Shown here piece after piece: positions 21,319 to 33,600 of a stretch of DNA of 64,000 bases (position 1 is its first letter; each line of letters starts with the position of its first letter). A model generated the notes under the pieces. The model saw only the letters and a program-made list of their open reading frames with translations, ran no database searches and had not been told where the DNA came from. A program made the position numbers and the translations under genes. The DNA lies in NCBI GenBank assembly GCA_030770545.1, contig CM061096.1, positions 9,219,501-9,283,500 on the forward strand, written 5' to 3'. The DNA comes from Macropodus opercularis (Eukaryota; Chordata; Actinopteri; Anabantiformes; Osphronemidae).

Positions 21319-24300
21319 ATCCCCCACTTAAACACTTGCCCATGTGCATGTACACGGTAAACTTTGAAATTGCCTTTCCAAAAATAGACGTGCAGTAATA
21401 CTTACAGTAGCCTCAACCAGAGCAAATGCTGTCTACAGTAAATAACACATTTGGAGGCAGAATGGGTTTCCTGATAGCTTCCTGAAAGCAACTTACTGCT
21501 GTGCTATTCCCCCACTCATTCAATATTAAAGCAGCGAGCGCTCCTAATAACGCTGTCATGGCTCTAGAGAAAAATGGAACGTGGCTCGTCGTGGATTTTG
21601 CATTTAAAGTCGTTTATTTAATATTTGCGCTTACACTGGGACTTGTGGACCAGTTTGTCATTTCCACTGCCATTGGAAGTCGCTTCTTTCTGATTTTTTT
21701 TTTTTAACTTGTGATGATTCTTGTGAGTATTTTAATGTATTCCATTAAACCTTTACTTTAAGTGATGCACCTCTGTTGTTTTTAACGCGTTGAAGCGACA
21801 CACTTAACCTTTGGCACGTTGAAGGAAATGCTGCCACTGACACTTCTTCTGAACGGTGCATTCGTAATCTATTGTTGGAGACATTTCTGTGCTCTGTGAA
21901 CAGATTGGACCCTGGGGTACGGAGGCAGGAAAGCTATTAAGTGGCACAAACACTGGGGCTGTTTTGCTTTGCCTGGGGAATGATTTATTTAATGTCTGAT
22001 CTTTACGTCTTAGTTTTTTCTTCTTTGCTTCCAGGGCAGCACTGAACAGTGATGAATAATAACCAAATGGCAATCTCTGACCAAGAGTGGCCTTGCACAC
22101 ATGCATGCGACAAAGACATTAATGTACTGCCATGTCCGTTTCTGCTGCCCAGGACTGTTCTTCAGGGACATCTTGTGGAGAACCAGGATGACTTTTATTC
22201 TCAGCCAATGTCATGTGTCTTGAGTGACACGGGCAGTAATTTGTCATTATATGCAGTAAGTGGGGTAGAATGAGGATGACAAGTATAACAGGGGCTTTGC
22301 TTGGTCTTACTCTACTGCCCTTGATGCTTTTAGCTGATTTTCCTTAGGGCAGCAATGGAGAAAGAGGACATTGTGTACTGGCATCTAGGATTGGCTGTGG
22401 AGAGGACACTCTAACTCTCTTCAGGAAACCACTGTGGAGCTGCATCCAGTCAGGGAGAGCACATACAGTAGAACATCTGCAGAACATCTTTTTTACAGGA
22501 GCAAAATCTGTCCTCACTGCTCCAGCATTCATTTAAAATGAGTCTGTGTTATGATGAGTCAAACTGTGGTTAACTCTCACTTTTACAGCCTGTCTAATTT
22601 ATCGTGTGTTTAAAACGTGACATCTAAACCTTCACTGTCTCCATCTGCTTCAAACCTGTGGAATTTGCATATTTAACTCTGTGACTTCTTTGCTGCTGTC
22701 GCTACATTATTTGCTCCATGTTGTACCACTGGATACACTCATGTCAGTTGAAGTTAATAAGTCATAGTCTGCTCATGTGGGTGGGTTAGATCTAGACCTT
22801 ACACTGAAGGTATTAACCTCCATAAAGTTTAATTCATGGGCTCAGAGGACTGTGAGATGTAAAAGCTTGGGTTTGCTGCGTCCCCGGTGGCCGTCAGGTT
22901 GTTTACGGAGGTTGTCAACATGACAGAGTGCTATAAACCCTGGTGCTTAAGTTTATTATTAAACAAGTCCAGATGTAAAACTTCCAAGTGGAGACGGGGA
23001 ACACGTTCTACTCCACATTTGGTGGTAGGTGATGCACATGCTGTACGTGTGGGATGCGATCTGATGCGACACATGACACAAATGATTCCCCCCCTTCACC
23101 AGTCAAGAGGGAGCGACAGGCTCACGGGGCTGCGTGGGTCATATGTAACACTGGAGGCAGGGGGACCTCACTGAGTGCATTTGACCGGTTTACAGGGACG
23201 TGTCCCAGACACTTAGCTGAACACGAGGCAGAGAGACGGTACACATTCGCTCTATTATTTAGCTCGCTCGCTCCTGTTCATTCATATATTCAACACCCAT
23301 AAATGTTAAGAATCAATTTGGTGCCGCAGCCGCGATTCCTGCGACTGTTCATTAATCCGCTCATGAATATGGAATCATTCAGACCTCATTGGCTCTTTTT
23401 ACAGTAACGTGAGTAGCAAAGCCTCGGAAAATCTCCCCTGACCACTGTGAGCCTCACTTTCCAGGTGAGAGCACTTTATTCTCCCCTGCTACCCTCTGCA
23501 GTAAGCCCACTCAATAAATCACAGCGCGCCGCTCCACCTTTACTCTGCAGCCGCTAACACACCAGTGTCAGGAGCTGTGGCGATAAATTGTCATGACTCA
23601 GCAAACTCTTGACTAAAAGAGGTTTGCTTCCGTTTTCAAGTTCATGAATCGTCAAACACGCGCTGTGTGGGGATAAATAGCAAAGGAAAAGTAAGCACGG
23701 ACGGACATTTGAGTGATGCTGAGTGGCAGGTACTGTAATTGTCTCCTTCAAATGAATTGAATAATTAAAGAGGGGAAAATGAACAGACATCATCTATAAT
23801 ACAAAGCGAAAGTAACTTGAGATACGGGCATGTACAGCTATTGTCTGTGAGAGACCTGCTCAAAAAGCCTAGTGTAAAATGTCATGGTTCCATTTACAAC
23901 ATACAAGCCAGCAGCTGTTCTTAATGGGAGTGTTTGAAAACTCTAAAAAGAAACGGAAACTGACAAAAAACTATATGAAAATATAAATATCCACGTTAGA
24001 AGCGGATCAATATTAACCATTAAAACAGAGAAATGAGAAGGATTTATAGAGCCCAGCTATCGTTTCCCTCCATCAGCACTTACAGAATGCGCAGGGCGAG
24101 TGCAAGTGTCTGCACCAAAGGTATTATTCATTGTCTTTACACCGACAGGCTTTGCCAGAGTTTAGTCATTACAGGCTCTGAGTAGTTTATCATCTGTTAT
24201 AGCGACGACGACTGAAGCCAAGAAGTTAATTCACGTCGGTGGACTATCAATGTCAACGTGATGAATTGCACATGTAAGCCAATACTCTTCTAATATCTTA

Positions 24301-24983
24301 TCAATACCTTATCAAGTGATTCTGCTAAACACTGCATTAGGATCATTTCATTTCAGACAGGACAGGATGTGTTGAAGACTGAGTCGACAATGCTTCGCGG
24401 GCATTTATTACATTGTACCCTGACACAAAAGTCTTGGAAATGTACAACAACACTTGAGAACTGTGACGATAATGTATGTGTACAGTAACAAAGAGTCTGT
24501 GCTTAAAATACCTTCTGAGTCACAGAAGGATTGAAGTGTATTAAATTCAGAGCAGCAGCCGACTCGTTGCCCAGGATTATTCACTCAGTTATTCAAGCAG
24601 AATTTATATGACTGCTAAACTTGATTCACAAGTGCTTCTTATTGCACTTTTAGCTCATACATGTCGAACTCTGTGCTCCGCGAACTGTGGTCTTTCATTA
24701 GACTCTGGCATGAAGTTTGGCTAATTCTGGCAATAAGCCCCTAAATTCTAAATCTGTTTATGCTTTCAGAGTTTTCCGCATCCAAATATGATGGATGCCA
24801 GCCCGACCTTTTCAGTTTTATCACCTCATCATAAATTAGACAAGTCAAATATTTTCATGAGCGCAGAATAAATTGAATTTTATTATAAAAACTGCCTCAC
24901 ATTCCTACAGTAGGAGCCAAAATACGAATGTGTCTACTGCGTTGCCATGTAGTAACAGGAAGTAGGTAAGAAAGGCCTGAGGT

Positions 24984-24999
24984 CATTATCACGATAATG
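24984..24999. promoter_or_regulatory. Inverted GATAATG pair
   Basis: CATTATC and GATAATG form a seven-base inverted repeat with a two-base spacer, placing two GATA cores back to back. AT-rich flanks contain a TAATTA core near 25024. Function is not known. Confidence 0.25.
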
Positions 25000-27900
25000 A
25001 GAGAATGATGATGAAGGTGACATAATTAAAACAACATTATATTTCCAGCCTCGTGACACCTTTAAATGTCATAGATTGCACATTTGAGCCTTTTGCCACC
25101 CATCTGAGATTCAGGTGTCACGAAGAGCAAACGAGACGCCGTTCACCAAATCGCTGATCCGCAGTTACAACGATTCAGTCTTCGCTTTATCAGTGGTGTG
25201 CGTTACAGTTCTGCAGGTATCAAAGCGACGATACTACCTGCGTGGTTGTTTTTTTCCACCTTCACGTCACACTCCATGTGCTCTGAGGTTAATTTCTCAT
25301 TAAAAATGCCGTAGCACAGATGCAGACCCAGTTTTCTCCCCATTTGCCTCCTCCTCTCTCTCATCTCTTCCTGAGCTGGTTTCCCTCAAGAGGATTTACT
25401 ATCTAATAGGACCTGAGTGGTGGTGAGGCTAGATGGAGCTGAAGTAAGATTCTTTGTGTCCCACCTTAACCTTGGACAACCTAGCAAATAATATTCAAAG
25501 TTTTCATTCATAATCTTGGCTCGTGGTTCAGACGGTACAGATCTGTGTATCATGCCAGGATGCCGTGCAGGGCAGTAGCTTATTAGAAAAGAAATTACCA
25601 TCTGTAGAAGTAATTAAGGGAGCTGCTGATTTGGTTATCTACACAGTGACATCCACCACTGAAGTAAGCTTTTATGTTTAGAAGCATTTTGATTTGTCCC
25701 ATTCGATATCTTGCCTTTGCGACGTCTTAATCGCACGCGTCAGGCTGCATCACTGAGCAGGTTGCACTGTAGGCTGCGTTAATGCAGAGGGGTTTGCCAG
25801 ATTCCAGCTGCATCAAGGGATGAGATGACTGCAGCGGATAACTGGGCTAAAGGCTCAGTGGGAAACACCATGTGCTCATTTTCCTGCTTGTTTGATTCTT
25901 TAATTAAACAGTTATCACATCACCTTGGATCACACGCATAGAAAGCGAACTACATGGATACACTTAGCTCTGTGATGGAGACAGAACCGGCCTCCCTCCA
26001 TCTGTTCACTGCTCTGGTTCCACACTGTCCAGTTTCAATAGATTTCCTCTTAGCGTGTCTAATTCAGTAGCATCGCGGCGGCAACAGCCGTCCATCAATA
26101 CTGTGATTTGCAAAGAGGCGACAGCGTCATGAATGTTTAGGGCGGCGGTGCTTTGCTGTCCTGGTGCTGGCGGTCATTGCTCATTATGGCTGTGATAGTG
26201 CTCCCTGTATTGAAAAGGTTCTGCAGCAGGTCCTGCATATAAACTCGACTGCAGCTACTCGTCCTCGTTGTTTGTCTTGTCCTATCAGTTCATGCGTTAC
26301 ATAATAACTGCAACTGTAAAGCTGGTGGAAATTCCAACCCCCAAGTTCAACTCTGGGCTTTTCTTGTGGACCAAACTCTACTCATCGAGTGACACACACT
26401 GATCCAAAAGCAATTTTCCTACAGAAGATTGAGAAGCCTAAATTATGCATAACCAGCCGTTTTAACAGAACATGCTTCCTGCTTGAACTAGTTGCTTTGC
26501 TGTACGATGCACTTTGATGTGCACTTCCTCCATCTGAGTCCTTCTGATGACAATGTGGGAGGTGAATCAATTGCTCTCCATGTAATATAGATGCAGCTTA
26601 ATACAATTAGTCCGACGTAATCAAGCAGTCATGGATTGTATAGTTTAATCAAATAGGGAAACTCCCAGATATTATCTGCAGGACAATCATTTAATTTAAT
26701 TTATGTTTGGAGTTTAATTAACGACCACATTTCTTCCTCTCCCATGTTTTGCCTGCATTGCCACGATGTCTTCAATCCCATTTCGCCTCAACGTGTTTCA
26801 CTTAACCTGCAATGGCAGGACTGTTTTTGAGTGATCTTATTCCACCTTTCTTGCGTTTCCTCTCCAACCACCGCGTGATTTTGTGCTGCATTTTTTGTAC
26901 TTTTTCCATCATCTGCTTTTCCTGGCTGTGTTCCTAGACTTCGGTTTCTCTCCCTCTACGTCCGAAACCCCTCTGGTTTACAAAACCGAAAATGAATGCA
27001 CCCTCCTCAGTTGGTTCATAGCAGCATGTATTCGCTTTGCCATTTGTACCACTGCTAAGCGGTGAATCTTCAGCTCCACCTATGTAGTAATTGTGTTTTG
27101 TAAACAACCATTTTAGTTTTATAGGGTTATTATGGACATTTGTCTTCCGTTGTTCAGATTCAGATTCATGGCACAAATAGCCAAGAGAACAAACACTAGG
27201 TTGACAATATATTAAAATCACATGCAATGAATGATTACAGCAATATAACTACAGTAAATACAGACGAAACCCACCAGAAGTGTTCAGTGATGTCATACAC
27301 TCGATACCAACACTGCTTTTTCATTATCTTTTTGGCTGGGGATCAAATCTTTAAGCGTCTCTGGGCTGCTCGTTGCTCCACTGCAGAATTGGAAAACTAA
27401 AGTGGTAGGGGATCTGTTATTTCAAAGACTCTGTACAGAAACGCATAAAACAGATTCGCATTAATTGAACGAGGGCCTCATCAGGATGAAAATTGATTTT
27501 TTTTAACATGGAACATTGTACAAAAATCTGAGAACAGATATCGTAATACAAAGGAAATATCCGTGGGATTGATTACAAATCTGTATCATATCTGTGGACT
27601 TCACGGCTCTTAGGCCACATGTCGTAACAGGTCATCAGCTGCCTCTTCTCTATGAGGTTAACGGTTCTGGAAGCAGCACTAACAGTCCACACAATGAAAG
27701 CCTCTCAGAGGCTGAATGAATAGCGCCGGCGCTCAATATTACTCCGTGCTCACATTAGTAAAGTATGATAATAAATGAAACATTCTCCTGAACACCCCAT
27801 TAGTAAAGCTTATCTTTTCACAGCCTCCTACAGCCAGCAGCTATCAAAGCCCACAAGCCGTGTGAGGCAGAAAAGCCTCCCTGCTTTTCTTCTGCCTCTC

Positions 27901-30520
27901 CTTCCTCATTTGTCCGTCTTTCCCTTCCTTTTCGGTTTTGCTGTCATTTTTTTCATACAGCGGTTCTACAAAATGTGGTTCTATATGTCACGAAAAATAC
28001 CAGGAAGGTTTTGTTGAATGGCTCCTGTTCTGTATGTATTTTGAGTCTTTGTTTTCTGGGATTCCTGCTGCTGAGCTTCTGCTTGCGTGACCTGCTCGGG
28101 CCTTATTGAGGTTCCTTCGGTGTCACTGCCCTTTGAAGTCTCCCCTCCACCTCGAAATGAGGCTCCAGAAAAGATTGGGCATTTCCACTCACTAACTTTC
28201 TAACAAGAACAACAATTGAATGTCTTTACACACTTTTCACACTGTTGTTCACACTATTGTATCACCTGAATCCCAGAATAGATCCTGTGATGTAGCAGCG
28301 AAATCAACAGTGAACCAGATTTACAGCAAAATGCTCAATGAAGCCCGTGCTGTGAGCAGATGCGCGCATTGTTAATGAATTCGGCTTCATTGATAGTCTC
28401 TTTGAACTCTGACCACCTGGACCAAGCTGACCGCGCGATCCGCAGCTCGGTCTGTCTGTCTGGCGCCGCTCGAGTCCCAGACGTGCCCGGCTCGGATTTA
28501 TGTCGCGTGTTAAAATAGGAGACTGTGTTTTCAGGCCGAAGTTGAAGAGTCAAATGGACTTTTCAGGCTATGGTGGCTATAAATGTTTGTGGCTCTAAAA
28601 TCGCCCAGTGTGGTCTAGATTTAGATGAGAACAGTCCTTCCCTCCTGAACAGGTGCACGTGTAAGTGGAATTTAAAAGGTATTTGTCTTTGCTCCTGGGA
28701 AATCCAAATGTCTTCACTCGTACTGCATTATTTATGAAAGCGGAAAGTCGAGGCAGAGATTGTGTTCACCTAAGTGTGATCCGCAGCACATTGCTCATGC
28801 CTCTTTGCCATATGTCATTCTACCTGGCTGCACATCGGCCACCTAAAAGCCTCTGCGCTTACATCATCTTTCTACAGGGAGGACGTGTTTGCCAAAATGC
28901 CCTGAACCATCAGATTCAGGTTATGTTACTACAGCTTGTAACATTACCCAGGACCTGTGACATAGTATATAGAGGCTACGTATTACAGTACACTCTTCTA
29001 ATGAGTTGGAGAAAGAGTGACTGACTAGTGTAGTACTGTATGTACACTAGTGGCAGGTGAAAGGTTTACTTTTCAAGCCGTGTTATGATTAATAAAGCGA
29101 TGAAGATATAATATAATTTCCTTTACTTGCTTAGAGGGTTGTAAAGTACCCACTGTTCGGTTTACAGTAAGATCCTGTAAAACAGCAGCAGTCTTTAAAT
29201 CCAGTAAAATCCTCCTGGGCACAATATTGGATTGTTTAAAGAGGTTATGGCTTTAATTTAAGAACAAACGTTAAGGGAAGGAAATGTTTCCTCCAAGCAC
29301 CGACCAGAGACCAGAGTAGATCCTCACATGTAGCACGATGTGTTGGATAGAAGGCTACAGCAGCCTTAAAGCAAGAGAACCCCCAGAAGTTAAAGACAAA
29401 CACTCTTTTGCCACGATCACACAACACTGGTTTGTTGAATTTAAATGAAGGAATGATTATGTGCAAGGAGCTATTTTTGACTAGTGACTCATCTGCTGCA
29501 CATCTTCAGCTACAGTACTGCAGGTGTTGGCAGGTGAAGTAGCTGACATTCGAAAACAAGCGATTTGATATGGTGAAATATTATAAAACCTGCTTTGTTG
29601 GTCTGTAGAGCTGATGCCGCTCGTTGCGCTCTGCTGTCTGTGTGTTTCCTGTATGTCGGAGAGTCCGGCTGTGCCACCAACACCCACACGTGGAATGTTG
29701 TGTAAGGTCACTCTCTAAACAGCGGTGGGAAGTGTTGGCGTGTTGCTGTGTGACTCGTTGTCTGTTATCAGGTTGGATACAGACCACACGCCTCAGTGTC
29801 AACAGGGAGTAGTGGACCATCCCTGCTGACCTGTTACGCAAAGGTTAAACCGCGAGAGCAGCTCTGGCCAAACTTCAGAGATAATCACGTGCTCTGTCAG
29901 TATCAGGGCAGAAGGTGCAGTAATTGCACTTTACTGCACAAACTTCAGCTGCCGTTCATGGGAAACAGGTCCCACGGGGCTGCGCTGGATCGACCCGGCT
30001 GGTTCAACATATGCAAATTTCACTAAGCAGAGGTTTGGTGCCTATTAAAGGGATCGTCGACCTAGCGTTAGTTAGTTACTCGCTCGCGTCACCATAGCAA
30101 CTCTCAATCGGTCAGTGGCACTTAATGAATGCTTTCAAAGAATGAAAAGTGCTGTCGAAGCCACCAGGACATGGCTCCGTCCTCCAGTGACCTTGCACTT
30201 GTCCCATTCATTCCATCCACCCCGACATTTACCAGCTAAGACCGTGAAGACTTCCTCAGCTTCTTCCTGTCCGCAGCAAACCACTTCGGCTGATGCACCG
30301 ACCTACAGTATCTGTCCATCTCACCCTCCATCCTTCTCTCACGCTTCAACAAGAACCTTGAAGGAGTTTCTACTGGGTAACAATCATAATTTGTAGGTTC
30401 CTGCTGTTGGTGAGTGTAGGCTGTGCGACAAATGCCATTCAATTGATTTCTTGTAAGTATTGCTTTCTGAAAATCGATATTTTGCCCGTTCTCCGTGTTT
30501 GACATTTCCAAGCTATTAAT
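25000..30520. other. Non-coding stretch, presumed intron; one CpG-dense patch
   Basis: TAATTA-type AT-rich segments lie near 25905-25920 and 26690-26722, and a dense CpG patch at 28425-28510. No coding frame with protein-like features, repeat family or RNA gene was recognised. Confidence 0.5.
28425..28510. other. Very CpG-dense short patch
   Basis: By hand count about 13 CpG dinucleotides occur in 86 bases, including GCGCG runs, inside a CpG-poor region. No consensus splice donor is seen at its edge on the minus strand. Confidence 0.4.
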
Positions 30521-30615
30521 GTTTAATCAATGCAATTAATGAGCATTTAACTCAGATCAGTTCACCTTTGCTGAGTCACACAAATATCTCATAAATTGAT
30601 TAATTATTATAATTA
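30520..30615. promoter_or_regulatory. AT-rich element with a T-MARE-like site
   Basis: A run of ATTA/TTAAT cores surrounds TGCTGAGTCA at 30569-30578, which matches the first ten bases of the Maf recognition element (TGCTGAGTCAGCA). Elfn1 is expressed in rods in mammals, where the Maf-family factor NRL acts, so a retinal enhancer is conceivable. This is speculation from motif content. Confidence 0.25.
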
Positions 30616-30619
30616 TATT

Positions 30620-33600
30620 CTGAAGCACTAGGCTTGTCTAGTGCGCAAACTATAGTTTCACTGCAGCATTTTGTGCAATACTTACTACTATACTAATACT
30701 ACTGTATTAAACTACATATTGAATATTAAAACTGTCATCGTTGACTTGTGATATTTGCTGCCATGGCCCAATAATCGTGGCAGGTGATTCATATTCTGGC
30801 AGCAACCCCAGTGCCACACAGTGCATCGGTGCATCGTCATGCACAAAATAGCTGTTACAGCTCACGTATGCAGGTGCCAACACAGGCTCACCTACAGCAT
30901 TGTGTTGCATTGTTCTGGCTGAGTGCACAAATTGTAGAAACACTATTTTCTCTGCGCTAGTTTAAAAACGGAGCCTTCTCTACAAGCTAGTGGAAGACAA
31001 AACATCCCCCGAGCAGGCAGCATACCCAGAGGAATATTGTACAACAAACAGCGCTTCAGAAAACGGAGCGATTTTCACACCAGGCCGGAAGAAAAGAGCC
31101 GACTGTCAGCTCGACGAGTTTAACAGCTGATCTGTAGGAAGATGTTGGTCTTCTCCAAGAGAACTGAGCAACACTTTACTTCTGTCTGTTTTTTCTTTTA
31201 TACAAATCCGTTAAGCTGCCAGGATGTAAGGCAGAAATGACTGGTGCAAGTCCCTCGACTTATTTCTCACCACCTGACACACATCCATCACTGAAATATA
31301 CTGAAGACGAGGTAGGACACGGCAACGTCCTGCGCTGTGACTGACTCATGCCTGGGTGCTCTGGAAAGTTTGGCACGTCTGTCAGGAAGCGAGAAAAAAA
31401 AAAACATGCTTTGTGTGACAGTCTGCTGCTTCCCCTCCAGTCCTTCTACCTCAGCGCTGTCGCGGAGCCAAATAAGCATGAGGGACAAGCGCGTTATCTC
31501 CGTACGTAGGTCCGTAGAGCCTCAGGCTGGGGGGGCTGCTTAATGTACAATAAGGCTCAGGTGATTTTTCACATGGTACCCGAAGACTCACTGCAGGACT
31601 GGGCCAATCTGTTGCTCTTCAATATTAACAGTAGGAAAGGTAACGTTCAGCTTGGTGCTTTGAAACAACAGCGCCTGGCAGCCATAGGTGCAACATTTAC
31701 GCAGAGGCTCAGTATGTTTGAAGCTGTTCCAGCTAAGCAGGCCTTTGATTTGACCCTAACCATGATCAAGTGGTTACTACTGTGACCCTCTTCTCTAATT
31801 TATCATCTTTTTTATCAGCTAGATTCTCACATTTAAGGAGCTGTGGCCCCAAATTCAGAATATGTACAGCATGAAGACGACGACAGACTGGCAGAAGATT
31901 CAGGAAACCTCCAAACCCATAAACAGACTCTAAAACCTTCCAGCTGTCGGTGGGGGTCAGTGCTGTAACTCTCTGTGGTGGAAATCTGTAAACAAAGCGA
32001 GGAAAGCTGCTGCGTTGCGGGGCTGAGGCTGGACAGCCTGCAGGCAGCAGCAGAGAGGACACTGAGGTCTAAACTACATCTTAGACAACACCTGCTGAGC
32101 CCCTTCAGCTATCACGCTGCTCGTTATTATGTGTGCGCCTCCTTCCAAGTTTGGGTGAAAGTTCTGCATGTACTGTAAAGAAATCCCAACTGTTCAGGAT
32201 CATGAAGGCACAATGCAGAGACTGAGCTGCTTTGTTAAGGATTTTCTCTCTAATCCTCTACACAAGGCTGGAAGACAGAGTAAAGGGGATTTAACACAGG
32301 ATTCCAGTGTTGCATGTTATTCTAACTAACGCTGTAGAAATTAATTTCTATTACTCAGGGCCAAGATGATTCTGTAAGAAAATATGCTCATTAACTTAGT
32401 GGCTATGAGCTAGATTAGCGTAGTGATATTTTCTTCTAATGTCTATATGATAGATGGTTTAGCACAAGAAACACGTGGTCAAGCTTCATGCAGACAAAGC
32501 CCAAAAGATCTGTCAAAATAGCTAAACCTCAAAGATTAACCTGCTATGTTCAGTTGGTGCAGTGCATCTGAAGGCTTTTCGCTCATGTGGGAAACCAAAG
32601 CAGGTCAAGGCCACAGAGTTTCACTTGTCTGTATGCTCAGATGTAGATTAGTGCTCGCCACAAGGAAGATTCAACAGGAAAGTAAATGAGCTCACTTCCC
32701 AGAATTCCAAGATATTCCTTTAAAAGCAGAAACGAACGGCAGGAAATGTTTAAAAGCTTCAAACTGTATCGGTGATGTTGCCGTCCACAAGCCCTGGACT
32801 GTCTTAGTGTTTTCTGCTGCAGTGGGACTGAACTATAACATCCTCTCCGTTGACTCATACGCTGGCACTCAGTGTGAGCTTGGACACATTAGATCTGCGA
32901 TAGCACTAAGGAAATGGTGTCAACCTTGAGGTGGGATATGCCCAAGGCTGTGTTGACTATCAGCTGATAACAATAGCTGCTGAGTCCTTTTTTGCTTCTA
33001 GTATCACTTGATCCTTGCCCAGACACGCAGAGCATCTTCTGAACATGACGCTGATGCTTCAAAGGGGATTAAAAGCAGCAAAAAAGCAAGAACCATATAT
33101 CTTGAATTATCTCGTGATGTAAACGTGTCCTTGCTCAAAAGATGATACAAGGACCAGTGCAGCGGTACAGTGTGACCCAAATAGAGAGAACACGGTGGTG
33201 GACGTGTTTTTATGTGCATGTGTTTACAATCCTGTGGATGGCAAAAAATCAATTTATGCAAGATAATTGTTCATTTCCTAAGGGAGAGGAGGAGGCACTG
33301 AAAGATGGATCCTGCATCACTGTACACAAATGGCACTGATGGGGACAGTGATCACCTCCAAATGAATCCAATTACATCGCGGTTATTCCCGCGCCTTAAA
33401 AGTCTTGTCTTTATACAGGCGCCGTTTTTTCAGCCGGAGACGCAGAACTGATGTCAAAGCTGTTGATTGTGTTACACCTGTACCAGCAGCTACACAGAAA
33501 CAGGGGAAAGCTCAACCACTGGGGTTGTGGCTGCAGTGAAGTCGTTGGGATAACCTGGGGGATTAGGAGCCTTAAGTACCATAACAAAACTGCTCGAGAA

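Larger units (their letters stand above)
16170..24980. other. Non-coding stretch, presumed intron; microsatellites only
   Basis: Contains an AT run near 16877-16891, a G homopolymer at 17760-17771 and a CA microsatellite at 21288-21316. Open frames under 101 codons show no domains. No gene recognised. Confidence 0.5.
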
